Part shown: piece after piece, positions 1 through 5,923 of the stretch
Layout of the letters: every line of letters starts with the position of its first letter
Position numbering within the stretch: the stretch's first letter is position 1
Source of the DNA: an uncultured Ignavibacteria bacterium
Lineage (GTDB): Bacteria; Bacteroidota; Ignavibacteria; SZUA-365
Direction: 5' to 3'
Assembly: GCA_913060595.1 (NCBI GenBank)
Contig: CAJXSA010000070.1
Coordinates: 1-12,780, forward strand
Length of the DNA stretch: 12,780 nt
Notes under the pieces: generated by a model
Told to the model about the DNA's origin: nothing
The model's database searches: none
The model's input: only the letters and a program-made list of their open reading frames with translations
Translations under genes and position numbers: made by a program

Positions 1-639
1 CTCGGTGCGACCGAGTTCTTCCTCGATGAAAATCCGGGAATTCCGTGCGCTGGAGATGAGCTTGTCCCGGTTAATGCGGTCGAGCCAGCGCACGTAGTCG
101 TTCGTCACATCCGCTGCCATGTTTTTGATGGAGTCGATCTCCCCGCTGGAAGCAAAAAAGCCGGTGCCGAGGGTGACGGAGACGCGGATGACACCGTTCT
201 TGTTCACCTCGATTTCCGTGGATTCCCGCAGCGGTTCGACCGCATGGCGGTAGGAGCGGTCCTCCGGCACGCCGAAAAAGGGCGCGAGGTCATACTGCAC
301 GATGAGACTTTCCGCCACGGACTGGCTTTTCAGAATCTCCGAAAAGATATCCGACGGCCGGCCGCCGAAGCCCAGGCTGGATCCGAGATCCAGCATCGGC
401 AGCGAAGACGCCCCCTGGAGGAGAGAGCTGAGTCCGAGCGAGCTTTTTTCCTGCTGCGGCGGAAGCAGCGTCACCGTCGAGGTGAAGGTCTGCGGCATGA
501 TGAGCACGTAGACCAGCATGATCACGGTGACGGCGCCGACGATGCCGGCGACGGTTTTTTTCTGCCCCCACAATTCCCGGAAGAGGCGGCGCCAGGTGTC
601 GAGGTCCCTGCTTTCGAAATGTGATTGCGTATCTGTCAT
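1..639 (-). CDS. Wzz-type polysaccharide chain-length determinant, 3' end missing
   Basis: Inner-membrane protein of the Wzz/polysaccharide co-polymerase family, which sets chain length during export of O-antigen or exopolysaccharide. The window holds the first 213 residues; the reading frame is open to base 1, so the C-terminus lies outside. After a cytosolic N-terminus there is a membrane helix at about 29-48, followed at once by the family's P-Q-T-F-T-S-T-V-T-L-L-P-P segment (about 49-62), then a periplasmic region with a helical stretch near 165-210. A glycine/leucine/serine-rich insert lies at about 66-95. The ATG at 639 is 7 nt past the stop of the SLBB export gene, so the two form an operon; Wzz-type and Wza-type proteins work as a pair across the envelope. 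A tyrosine-kinase domain fused at the C-terminus cannot be excluded because that part is not visible. Family call is firm; the exact polysaccharide is unknown. Confidence 0.88.
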   Translation of the reverse strand, partial: MTDTQSHFESRDLDTWRRLFRELWGQKKTVAGIVGAVTVIMLVYVLIMPQTFTSTVTLLPPQQEKSSLGLSSLLQGASSLPMLDLGSSLGFGGRPSDIFSEILKSQSVAESLIVQYDLAPFFGVPEDRSYRHAVEPLRESTEIEVNKNGVIRVSVTLGTGFFASSGEIDSIKNMAADVTNDYVRWLDRINRDKLISSARNSRIFIEEELGRTE

Positions 640-646
640 GAGCGTT

Positions 647-2269
647 CTACCTGCTGACGGCGATTACAATTCCGACGATACCGGCGATCTGCGAGATGAC
701 GCCGAGCGCGTCAAACGCCACTTCCCAGAACTTCGTTTCCGGAACTTCCGGCACCCAGATGGTGTCGCCGGGTTCCAGCACATAGTCTCCCTCATCGTCC
801 GCGTCGACGAGCTCTCCCGTGCGCGCCTTGACCACGCGCACGTCCCCGTCATCGGCCCGCCAGCCGAAACCGCCGACGGAATTGATGTACTGCATGTACG
901 TCCAGTTGTCGTGAAAAATCACGTTCCCGGGATTGTCCACGCGTCCGATAATACGGATGTAGTTTTTCAGTTTCGGGATTTCGACCACATCACCTTCTTC
1001 CATGATGATATCCTGTGTCTCATCGCCCTGGAGGAAAAGACGTTTGAAATCGACGACCATCATGCCGACTTTTTCGCGGGACCGGGCCTTGAAGTACTGG
1101 TACTCATCCTCGCGCATGTCGGCGGCGGGGATTTTCTGCAGGCGCTCGAATTCCGGGTCCTTCTCGTTTTCCGGCGGTTTGCGAATCACGACGGCTTCTT
1201 CCAGTGAGGCCTCGGATGTGAACCCGCCCGCCCGCGCGATGATTTCGCGCAGTGTCGACTTCCCGAGTTCAATCGAATAGCTGCCCTCATAGCGCACTTC
1301 GCCGGTGACGAGCACCAGGCGGTGCTGCTGGAACTGCGGGACCGACCGTATCAGGATGAGATCGCCCGCATGCAGTTCGATGTTCGTCTCCTGCTTTTCC
1401 GGGTAGCCGCTGAGGTCGAGGAAGAAACGGTCGGTGGTGACGTTGTCGTCGCGGAAGCGCACGACCTCAACGCTGTCGAGAAAGGCCGAGGCGCGAAATC
1501 CCTGGCAGACATCTATGATATCGTACAGGCGCTCACCGGGGAGATAATCCAGCCGTCCCTCCATGCCCACCGCGCCGAACACACCGACACGGCGATCGCG
1601 CGGAGGGAAGTAGATCCGGTCGCCGCCGCTGACGAACGGATTGGCCTCCAGGTCGCCCGTGCGCAGATAGCGCGTCAGGTCTGCGACCACGCGCTGCCCG
1701 TTCGTCCGCTGCACGATGATGTTGCGCAGCGCCGTGGTGTCTTTCACCGCGCCGCCCGAGAGCGCGAGCGCTTCGGACACGCGTGCCGTGGCGGGCATGG
1801 TGACCACACCCGGTTTGCGCACGGCTCCGGAGACTGTCACTTTCACCTGGCGGGCGCGGGCGAGACTGATGACGATGTCGGCCCGTCGCACTTCGGCGCG
1901 GAGCAGGCGGTGCATCTTGTCGCGCACGTCGCGCAGCGTGCCGTCACGGACGAAAATCGTCCCGAGGTTCGGGATGACGACGGTACCGTCGCTGTTGACG
2001 GGCACGGTGAAGTTGTAGTACTTGGTGCCGAAGATGTTGATGCTCAGCTGATCGCCGGGACCGACGACATAGGCGCTGTCGCTGACGGGAATTTCGACGG
2101 CGGGCGGCAGAAACTGCTGCTCGGACTTCGCGGACTTTTTTTCCTCATCGTCCGGGCGCTCGATGCCGAGATCCTGCGCCTGCGCGGGCAGGGCGCAGCA
2201 GAGCATCAGGGCGAGCATGGAAATGGCGCCGGCCGCGGGGGCGGTCCAGCGCATGAACAGTGCTGTCAT
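647..2269 (-). CDS. Polysaccharide export protein with SLBB repeats (Wza-like)
   Basis: Exported protein of the Wza/polysaccharide export family, expected to carry exopolysaccharide through the periplasm and outer membrane. With the ATG at 2269 it has 540 residues. A signal peptide covers about 1-31 and ends A-Q-A before Q-D; the cysteines in it do not form a proper lipobox, so a soluble or integral form is more likely than a lipoprotein. The export domain begins at about 67 (Y-V-V-G-P-G-D-Q-L-S-I) and runs to about 145. Four SLBB-like units follow, starting near 146, 227, 317 and 438, each with a V-x-G-x-V/G-x-x-x-G pattern. A hydrophobic helix at about 521-538 closes the protein. The frame stays open upstream to 2389, but that extension only translates tRNA-Leu, so I reject it; the ATG at 2254 is an alternative start. 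The Wzz-type gene follows 7 nt later. Confidence 0.9.
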   Translation of the reverse strand: MTALFMRWTAPAAGAISMLALMLCCALPAQAQDLGIERPDDEEKKSAKSEQQFLPPAVEIPVSDSAYVVGPGDQLSINIFGTKYYNFTVPVNSDGTVVIPNLGTIFVRDGTLRDVRDKMHRLLRAEVRRADIVISLARARQVKVTVSGAVRKPGVVTMPATARVSEALALSGGAVKDTTALRNIIVQRTNGQRVVADLTRYLRTGDLEANPFVSGGDRIYFPPRDRRVGVFGAVGMEGRLDYLPGERLYDIIDVCQGFRASAFLDSVEVVRFRDDNVTTDRFFLDLSGYPEKQETNIELHAGDLILIRSVPQFQQHRLVLVTGEVRYEGSYSIELGKSTLREIIARAGGFTSEASLEEAVVIRKPPENEKDPEFERLQKIPAADMREDEYQYFKARSREKVGMMVVDFKRLFLQGDETQDIIMEEGDVVEIPKLKNYIRIIGRVDNPGNVIFHDNWTYMQYINSVGGFGWRADDGDVRVVKARTGELVDADDEGDYVLEPGDTIWVPEVPETKFWEVAFDALGVISQIAGIVGIVIAVSR

Positions 2270-2308
2270 GAATGTGCTATTGACCGGTCTGTGAACGAGT
2301 GTGCTCTG

Positions 2309-2395
2309 TACCGAGGGCGGGGGTCGAACCCGCACGGACCTTTCGGGTCCAAAGGATTTTAAGTCCTTCGCGTCTACCAATTCCGCCACCCCGGC
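2309..2395 (-). tRNA. tRNA-Leu (anticodon UAA)
   Basis: An 87-nt class II tRNA read on the minus strand. The acceptor strand GCCGGGG pairs with CCTCGGT (two G-U wobbles), and the D arm has the usual GGTGGCGGAATTGGTAGACGC character, split here as GGTGGCGG then AATTGGTAGACGC. The anticodon stem AAGGA/TCCTT encloses CTTAAAA, giving anticodon TAA. A long variable arm GGACC-CGAAA-GGTCC and a T arm GCGGG-TTCGACC-CCCGC follow. Discriminator base is A; CCA is not encoded. Confidence 0.97.
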
Positions 2396-2408
2396 GAGGG
2401 GTCAACTC

Positions 2409-2439
2409 GAAATGTAGCCCCGATTCGAGTTCAAAACAA
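2409..2439 (-). promoter_or_regulatory. Probable promoter of tRNA-Leu (and possibly of the export operon)
   Basis: On the minus strand a TTG (2437-2439) is followed after 20 nt by TACATTTC (2409-2416), close to the Bacteroidota TTTG / TAnnTTTG pattern. Read as sigma-70 it is TTGTTT, 17 nt, TACATT. The tRNA begins 13 nt after the -7 box. The tRNA-Cys promoter in this window has the same 20-nt spacing, which supports both. Confidence 0.5.
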
Positions 2440-2494
2440 GCGGGAACGGCCCGTCTGGCGGGGGATTCGGCTGCACGAACAGTGTCTCAAAACA

Positions 2495-3100
2495 CTACAG
2501 TCCCTGGGCGATGTCCGTGCCGATGCGTATGATGCTGGAGAAGAAATCAGCCACGCCGCTCCAGGCGGAATCCGCCATGTCGATCACGTCGAAATCGTAG
2601 CGGTCGCGCAGCGTGGCGCGGAAGAAAAGGAAGTAGAGAATGGCAATGGCGGAAAATCCCAGCAGCGCCCTGCGGAGGCTGCCCGCGGCGCGCCGGAGTT
2701 TCTGAATGTGAATGGCGCGTTTCTCGTCGCGGGAAAGCGGCAGCGGTTTCCATTTGTCCGGGTGGAAACTGAAATACTGGTGCTTTTCGCACGCGAACCA
2801 CAATATAAGACCGTCGCGACGGGGAGCGATCGCGTCCTCTCCGCAGAAAACGCACTTTGCGAGGAAGCAAGTATCGGATTCATGCCTGTCCGCACACTGC
2901 GCGCAGCGCCGCGCTTTGCGCCTCGGCAGGTACAGCGTGTGATCCCCCCTGCCCTCGTAGCAGCCACGGCACAGCGAAATCCTGTCATCGGATTCGCTGC
3001 CGTCACCGGATACTCCGGGAGCAGTATGATGTGCGGAGTGTCCCGACGCGACAGAATCGCGTACGGACGTCCGCGCCATGATATGGTGCGTGAACGACAT
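2495..3100 (-). CDS. Unrecognised protein with two zinc ribbons and one membrane helix
   Basis: I do not recognise a named family. From the ATG at 3100 it has 201 residues. Two CxxC pairs, C44/C47 and C66/C69, look like one zinc ribbon; C83/C86 with C104/H107 look like a second. C78 and H73 are extra possible ligands. A basic stretch (about 136-145, with four arginines) precedes a single membrane helix at about 147-161, so the positive-inside rule puts the zinc ribbons in the cytoplasm and the last 40 residues outside. That tail ends in a mildly amphipathic stretch at about 177-198. The open frame reaches 3148; I chose 3100 because GAAGAA lies just upstream, while 3079 (Met8) is also possible. 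The gene stands alone between two tRNA genes, about 100 nt upstream of tRNA-Leu. A role as a membrane-anchored adaptor or nucleic-acid-binding protein would be a guess. Confidence 0.72.
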   Translation of the reverse strand: MSFTHHIMARTSVRDSVASGHSAHHTAPGVSGDGSESDDRISLCRGCYEGRGDHTLYLPRRKARRCAQCADRHESDTCFLAKCVFCGEDAIAPRRDGLILWFACEKHQYFSFHPDKWKPLPLSRDEKRAIHIQKLRRAAGSLRRALLGFSAIAILYFLFFRATLRDRYDFDVIDMADSAWSGVADFFSSIIRIGTDIAQGL

Positions 3101-3199
3101 GGTTCTTCGGGAAATGTGTCCGATATGTACGGTATAACGACAATTCAACTAACACATTGATTTTCAAAAAGTCAAGTCCCCGACCAAGATTCCGGAAAC

Positions 3200-3228
3200 A
3201 AAAAAAACCGGGCCTGAAAAGACCCGGT
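3200..3228 (-). terminator. Intrinsic terminator of tRNA-Cys
   Basis: On the minus strand a six-base-pair stem ACCGGG/CCCGGT (3223-3228 with 3207-3212, about 10 nt loop) runs directly into eight T residues (3200-3207). It lies five bases past the tRNA-Cys 3' end, so it should end that transcript and insulate the zinc-ribbon gene downstream. Confidence 0.85.
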
Positions 3229-3232
3229 CGAG

Positions 3233-3306
3233 AGGCGACGATCGGATTCGAACCGATGAATAACGCTTTTGCAGAGCGTCCCCTTAAGCCACTTGGGTAC
3301 GTCGCC
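3233..3306 (-). tRNA. tRNA-Cys (anticodon GCA)
   Basis: A 74-nt tRNA on the minus strand. Acceptor GGCGACG pairs perfectly with CGTCGCC. The anticodon stem ACGCT/AGCGT holds the loop CTGCAAA, giving anticodon GCA. The T arm ATCGG-TTCGAAT-CCGAT is perfect. The discriminator base is U, as is characteristic of tRNA-Cys. CCA is not encoded. Open frames crossing this gene on both strands are artefacts. Confidence 0.97.
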
Positions 3307-3316
3307 ATCGGGATAT

Positions 3317-3349
3317 CAAAGATAGCACGGGTAGGCTGAAAAAGCAAAA
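3317..3349 (-). promoter_or_regulatory. Promoter of tRNA-Cys, Bacteroidota type
   Basis: On the minus strand TTTTG (3345-3349), then 20 nt, then TATCTTTG (3317-3324), a full match to the TAnnTTTG -7 box. Read as sigma-70 it is TTGCTT, 17 nt, TATCTT. The tRNA 5' end is 10 nt further on. Confidence 0.6.
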
Positions 3350-3358
3350 TGCGGCATA

Positions 3359-3442
3359 TTTCATCTTTCCTTGTTTCCATATTTCATATCTTCCCACAAT
3401 CTGCAATCTGCAATCTGCAATTTTACATTTGACATTTGAACT
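3359..3442. repeat. Array of seven-base steps (heptamer repeat), 12 units
   Basis: The 84 bp divide in one phase into twelve seven-base units. The first five are T-rich variants (TTTCATC, TTTCCTT, GTTTCCA, TATTTCA, TATCTTC). CCACAAT follows, then three identical CTGCAAT, then TTTACAT, TTGACAT and TTGAACT. It is AT-rich against a GC-rich background. It fills the gap between the divergent tRNA-Cys promoter and the glycosyltransferase gene, whose TTG start is the first codon of the last unit. Translated short heptamer repeats of this sort turn up in spurious ORFs of Bacteroidota and related genomes; that is recollection, not a search result. Confidence 0.7.
3401..3431 (+). promoter_or_regulatory. 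Promoter-like match inside the heptamer array
   Basis: TACATTTG (3424-3431) fits the TAnnTTTG -7 box exactly, and TCTG (3400-3403) lies 20 nt upstream where a TTTG -33 box would be expected. The match arises from the repeat units, so it may be chance. If used, transcription would begin about at the TTG start codon, giving a nearly leaderless message for the glycosyltransferase. Confidence 0.25.
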
Positions 3443-4695
3443 CTGCCGTCACCCATAGAATCGAGAAACTCCCCGTCCCCGCCATCATCACGGCGGCCGT
3501 GCTGCTGCGCCTGACCTTCGGACTGTTCTGGATGCTGGCGGTCAACGCGCCGCCGGAGAACGTTCCTGTCGCGGGAGACAGCTGGGAACAGGCGGGTGCA
3601 GACGGCTACCTGCAGATTGCGCGCACCCTGCTCGTCAGCGGGGAATACGCCTTCGAGCCGGGAGGACCGCCGGTGCACAACCGTCCCCCGGTGCAGCCGG
3701 CGCTTCTGCTGCTGTTCGGCGCCTGGTGGCCGTCGCACTGGTACATCCCGTGGATGTTCGGGTCCGCCCTGCTGGCGCTTGGCTCCCTCCTGGCTGTACG
3801 CGTCCTGGCGCGGGACCTGGGTTTCTCCCCCCTCGCCACGCGCGTCGCCCTGCTGCTGACAGGCTTCCACCCCTACCTCGTGTTCATCGCGAAGACGTCG
3901 ACCTTCGTGAACGCCGCCGCGCTGCTGCTGCCACTGATCCTGCTCGCCGCGCTGCGCATCCCGCGCCGTCCGCTTCTGTACGCTCCGCTTGCGGGACTGC
4001 TCGCGGGCATCGGCGCACTCACACACGGCACGTTCCTGCTCATTCCCTTCATTCTCGGAACATTGCTGCTCTGGAAGAAGGATCTCACCATCGGACGGCG
4101 TTTCACCGCTTCGGCTGTCATGCTGCTCGTCGCGCTGACGGTCGTCGCGCCATGGACATACAGAAATTTCACGACCTTTGATCGTTTCATCCCTGTTGTC
4201 ACCGGCAACGGCTATCATTACTGGAAAGGTGAAGCGATTTACTTCGGCGGTGATTACCCGATGGCGGAGAAATATGAGCAGGCCACCGGACGGGAATTCC
4301 GCGAACGCTACTACGGCGCGGTGGAGCCGGAAATGGACGCCGTGCTCTGGGATTTGGCGAAGCGCGACATGATGGAACGTCCTGAACTCCTTCCCCTGCG
4401 CATACTCATCGGCACGGCGACCTACTTCGCCCCCTGGGACCGTGGCGTGGCAAAGGCCACGATTTCCGTGCTGCTGACCATCCCCTTCCTCATTGCAATG
4501 ATCATCCTGTTCTTCCGCCGCTGGCGCAGCAAAACGCTCACCTTCGCCCAGCTCGCCATCGCTGCGGTGCTGGTGTACATCGTCGAGGCCTATTCCTTCT
4601 TCTGCGCCTGGGGATCGTACTTCAACATGCTCATCCCCCTGGCATCCGTCCTTCTCGTCTCCCTCTGGGAAGAAAAATCGGAACAACGAAGGTAG
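3436..4695 (+). CDS. GT-C fold membrane glycosyltransferase (ArnT/PMT-like)
   Basis: Polytopic membrane protein of 419 residues resembling the dolichol/undecaprenyl-phosphate-sugar dependent GT-C transferases. These take a sugar from a lipid-phosphate donor and place it on a lipid, glycan or protein acceptor outside the inner membrane. The signature region is D-x-Y-x-x-I-A-R-x-L-x-x-x-G-x-Y (D56 to about 71), followed by N-R-P-P-V-Q-P-A-L (82-90). Further marks are A-P-W-T-Y-R-N-F (238-245) and the V-T-G-N-G-Y-H-Y-W-K-G block (255-265). I see about ten hydrophobic segments between 15 and 408. The only usable upstream start is TTG at 3436, six bases after an in-frame TGA; the first in-frame ATG (codon 33) would cut into the first helix. 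It is the only plus-strand gene here and is bracketed by simple repeats. Acceptor and sugar are unknown. Confidence 0.8.
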   Translation: MNSAVTHRIEKLPVPAIITAAVLLRLTFGLFWMLAVNAPPENVPVAGDSWEQAGADGYLQIARTLLVSGEYAFEPGGPPVHNRPPVQPALLLLFGAWWPSHWYIPWMFGSALLALGSLLAVRVLARDLGFSPLATRVALLLTGFHPYLVFIAKTSTFVNAAALLLPLILLAALRIPRRPLLYAPLAGLLAGIGALTHGTFLLIPFILGTLLLWKKDLTIGRRFTASAVMLLVALTVVAPWTYRNFTTFDRFIPVVTGNGYHYWKGEAIYFGGDYPMAEKYEQATGREFRERYYGAVEPEMDAVLWDLAKRDMMERPELLPLRILIGTATYFAPWDRGVAKATISVLLTIPFLIAMIILFFRRWRSKTLTFAQLAIAAVLVYIVEAYSFFCAWGSYFNMLIPLASVLLVSLWEEKSEQRR

Positions 4696-4711
4696 CGAAG
4701 GAAACGAAGGA
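4685..4711. repeat. Three tandem nine-base repeats over the gene end
   Basis: AACGAAGGT, AGCGAAGGA and AACGAAGGA stand head to tail. The stop codon of the glycosyltransferase (TAG, 4693-4695) lies across the first junction, so the last two codons are repeat-derived. Confidence 0.6.
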
Positions 4712-4742
4712 TTTTCCAAGCACAGCCCCCGCAACGACACAG

Positions 4743-4762
4743 CCCCGATGCTTCCATCGGGG
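4743..4762. repeat. Perfect hairpin, 8-bp stem
   Basis: CCCCGATG and CATCGGGG enclose the four-base loop CTTC. No T-run follows on either strand, so it is a weak terminator candidate for the plus-strand glycosyltransferase, 48 nt upstream. It is the first of five consecutive inverted repeats in this convergent gap. Confidence 0.65.
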
Positions 4763-4768
4763 CGTCTT

Positions 4769-4857
4769 GAATACGATCTCCGCGCAGCGGAGATCAAATA
4801 CGCTTCCGCGAAGCGGGAGCAAATACAAACGCTCCCGCGCGAAGCAAGGGAGCGTTT
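4769..4857. repeat. Tandem array of three related hairpins with AATAC spacers
   Basis: Three inverted repeats begin at 4775, 4802 and 4827 (core of the third at 4831), and AATAC precedes each. The first has a 9-bp stem GATCTCCGC with loop GCA. The second has an 8-bp stem GCTTCCGC with loop GAA and one T-G pair. The third has a 10-bp stem AAACGCTCCC and an inner GCGAAGC mini-hairpin. The second and third align as one element apart from two dinucleotide insertions. The third stem is followed on the minus strand by a T-rich stretch and could end transcripts of the decarboxylase gene. Confidence 0.7.
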
Positions 4858-4863
4858 AAACAC

Positions 4864-4897
4864 GTGCGCCGGAGGCGAACATTCGCCGCAGGCGCAC
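4864..4897. repeat. Compound hairpin touching the decarboxylase stop codon
   Basis: GTGCGCC (4864-4870) pairs with GGCGCAC (4891-4897), and inside it GGCGA pairs with TCGCC around ACAT. Alternatively each half folds alone as CGCC-GGA-GGCG (4868-4878) and CGCC-GCA-GGCG (4884-4894). The last base is part of the minus-strand stop codon. Confidence 0.6.
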
Positions 4898-5832
4898 TAC
4901 CGGACTTTTTCCCTGAAATACGCCGCCGTGCGCGCGAGTCCTTCCCGGCGTGAGACCTGGGGCTCCCAGCCCAGCAGGCTGCGGGCGAGCGTGATATCCG
5001 GCTGGCGCACCTTCGGGTCGTCTTCGGGCAGATCCTTGTGCACGATGCGGCTGCTGCCGCCGATGATTTCCAGCACCTCCTTCGCCAGATCGAGCATGGT
5101 CAGTTCGTCGGGATTGCCGATGTTGACGGGATCGCTGTAGTCGGACATGAGCAGACGGTAGATACCGTCGACGAGGTCTGATACGTAGCACACGCTGCGC
5201 GTCTGCATGCCGTCGCCGAACACCGTGATGTCCTCTCCGCGAATGGCCTGCGACATGAAAGCAGGAATGGCCCGGCCGTCGTTGACGCGCATGCGCTCCC
5301 CGTAGGTGTTGAATATGCGCACGATGCGGGTCTCCACGCCGTGGAAGCGATGATAGGCCATGGTCATCGCCTCGGCGAAGCGCTTGGCCTCGTCGTAGAC
5401 GCCGCGCGGTCCCACGGGATTGACATTGCCCCAGTAACTTTCCACCTGGGGATGGATTTCCGGATCGCCGTAGACTTCAGAAGTGGATGCGATCAGGAAA
5501 CGCGCATTCTTGGCTTTCGCCAGTCCCAGGGCCTTGTGCGTCCCGAGCGATCCGACTTTCAGCGTTTGTATGGGAAGCTTGAGATAGTCGATCGGCGAGG
5601 CGGGGGAAGCAAAATGCAGGATATAGTCGAGTCCCCCCTCCACGTACACGAATTCCGTCACATCGTACTTGATGAATTTGAAGCCCGGGTGCCCGAAGAG
5701 GTGATCGATATTGGCCAGGTCGCCGGTGATGAGGTTGTCCATGCAGAGCACCTCGTGCCCCTCCTTGAGCAGGCGTTCACAGAGGTGGCTGCCGAGGAAT
5801 CCGGCTCCGCCGGTGATAAGCGTGCGTGGCAT
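4897..5832 (-). CDS. UDP-glucuronate decarboxylase (UDP-xylose synthase)
   Basis: Cytosolic NAD-dependent short-chain dehydrogenase/epimerase of 311 residues that should oxidise and decarboxylate UDP-glucuronate to UDP-xylose (or its 4-keto intermediate). The dinucleotide-binding G-G-A-G-F-L-G is at 8-14. The subfamily marks H-F-A-S-P-A-S-P (73-80) and S-T-S-E-V-Y-G-D-P (116-124) are present, as is N-P-V-G-P-R-G-V-Y-D-E-A-K-R (138-151), whose Y146 and K150 are the catalytic pair. The usual F-N-T-Y-G-P-R-M reads F-N-T-Y-G-E-R-M here, with E179 replacing proline. The C-terminal R-Q-P-D-I block (276-280) is intact. Length matches the family. It is the last gene of the minus-strand envelope run, 91 nt after the DUF2723 gene with a hairpin between. 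No UDP-glucose dehydrogenase is visible. A related epimerase activity is possible but less likely. Confidence 0.9.
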   Translation of the reverse strand: MPRTLITGGAGFLGSHLCERLLKEGHEVLCMDNLITGDLANIDHLFGHPGFKFIKYDVTEFVYVEGGLDYILHFASPASPIDYLKLPIQTLKVGSLGTHKALGLAKAKNARFLIASTSEVYGDPEIHPQVESYWGNVNPVGPRGVYDEAKRFAEAMTMAYHRFHGVETRIVRIFNTYGERMRVNDGRAIPAFMSQAIRGEDITVFGDGMQTRSVCYVSDLVDGIYRLLMSDYSDPVNIGNPDELTMLDLAKEVLEIIGGSSRIVHKDLPEDDPKVRQPDITLARSLLGWEPQVSRREGLARTAAYFREKVR

Positions 5833-5863
5833 AGCGCAAAACCGTTTGAAGTGAGGAAAATGG

Positions 5864-5888
5864 ACGGGCGGACACAGGGTCCGCCCGT
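5864..5888 (-). terminator. Strong hairpin between the DUF2723 and decarboxylase genes
   Basis: ACGGGCGGAC (5864-5873) pairs perfectly over 10 bp with GTCCGCCCGT (5879-5888) around a five-base loop. On the minus strand it is followed only by CCATTTTCC, so it is a poor intrinsic terminator. It may cap the upstream message or reduce read-through into the decarboxylase gene. Confidence 0.5.
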
Positions 5889-5923
5889 TCTCATGCGTGT
5901 ATCATGATGCGGTGCGCGGCGCG

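Noticed and set aside
1322..2362. Plus-strand open frame of 346 codons
   Set aside because: Antisense to the SLBB gene and runs through tRNA-Leu.
2270..2389. N-terminal extension of the SLBB protein
   Set aside because: It translates tRNA-Leu(UAA) and its 3' flank; a clear signal peptide starts at the ATG at 2269 (or 2254).
2481..2496. Small hairpin AGTGT/ACACT at the end of the zinc-ribbon gene
   Set aside because: Five base pairs, overlapping the stop codon, with no T-run.
3147..3175. Promoter of the zinc-ribbon gene (TTGACT, 17 nt, TTAGTT)
   Set aside because: The -35 is good, but the -10 fits neither TATAAT nor TAnnTTTG, so I do not list it as a feature.
3003..3380. Minus-strand open frame of 125 codons and the plus-strand frame at 3157-3339
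   Set aside because: Both cross tRNA-Cys and its terminator, and the first also overlaps the zinc-ribbon gene in another frame.
3361..4863. Minus-strand open frame of 500 codons
   Set aside because: It is antisense to the glycosyltransferase, rich in R, E, Q and H with no domain, and begins in the hairpin array and ends in the heptamer array. GC-rich genes often have such long antisense frames.
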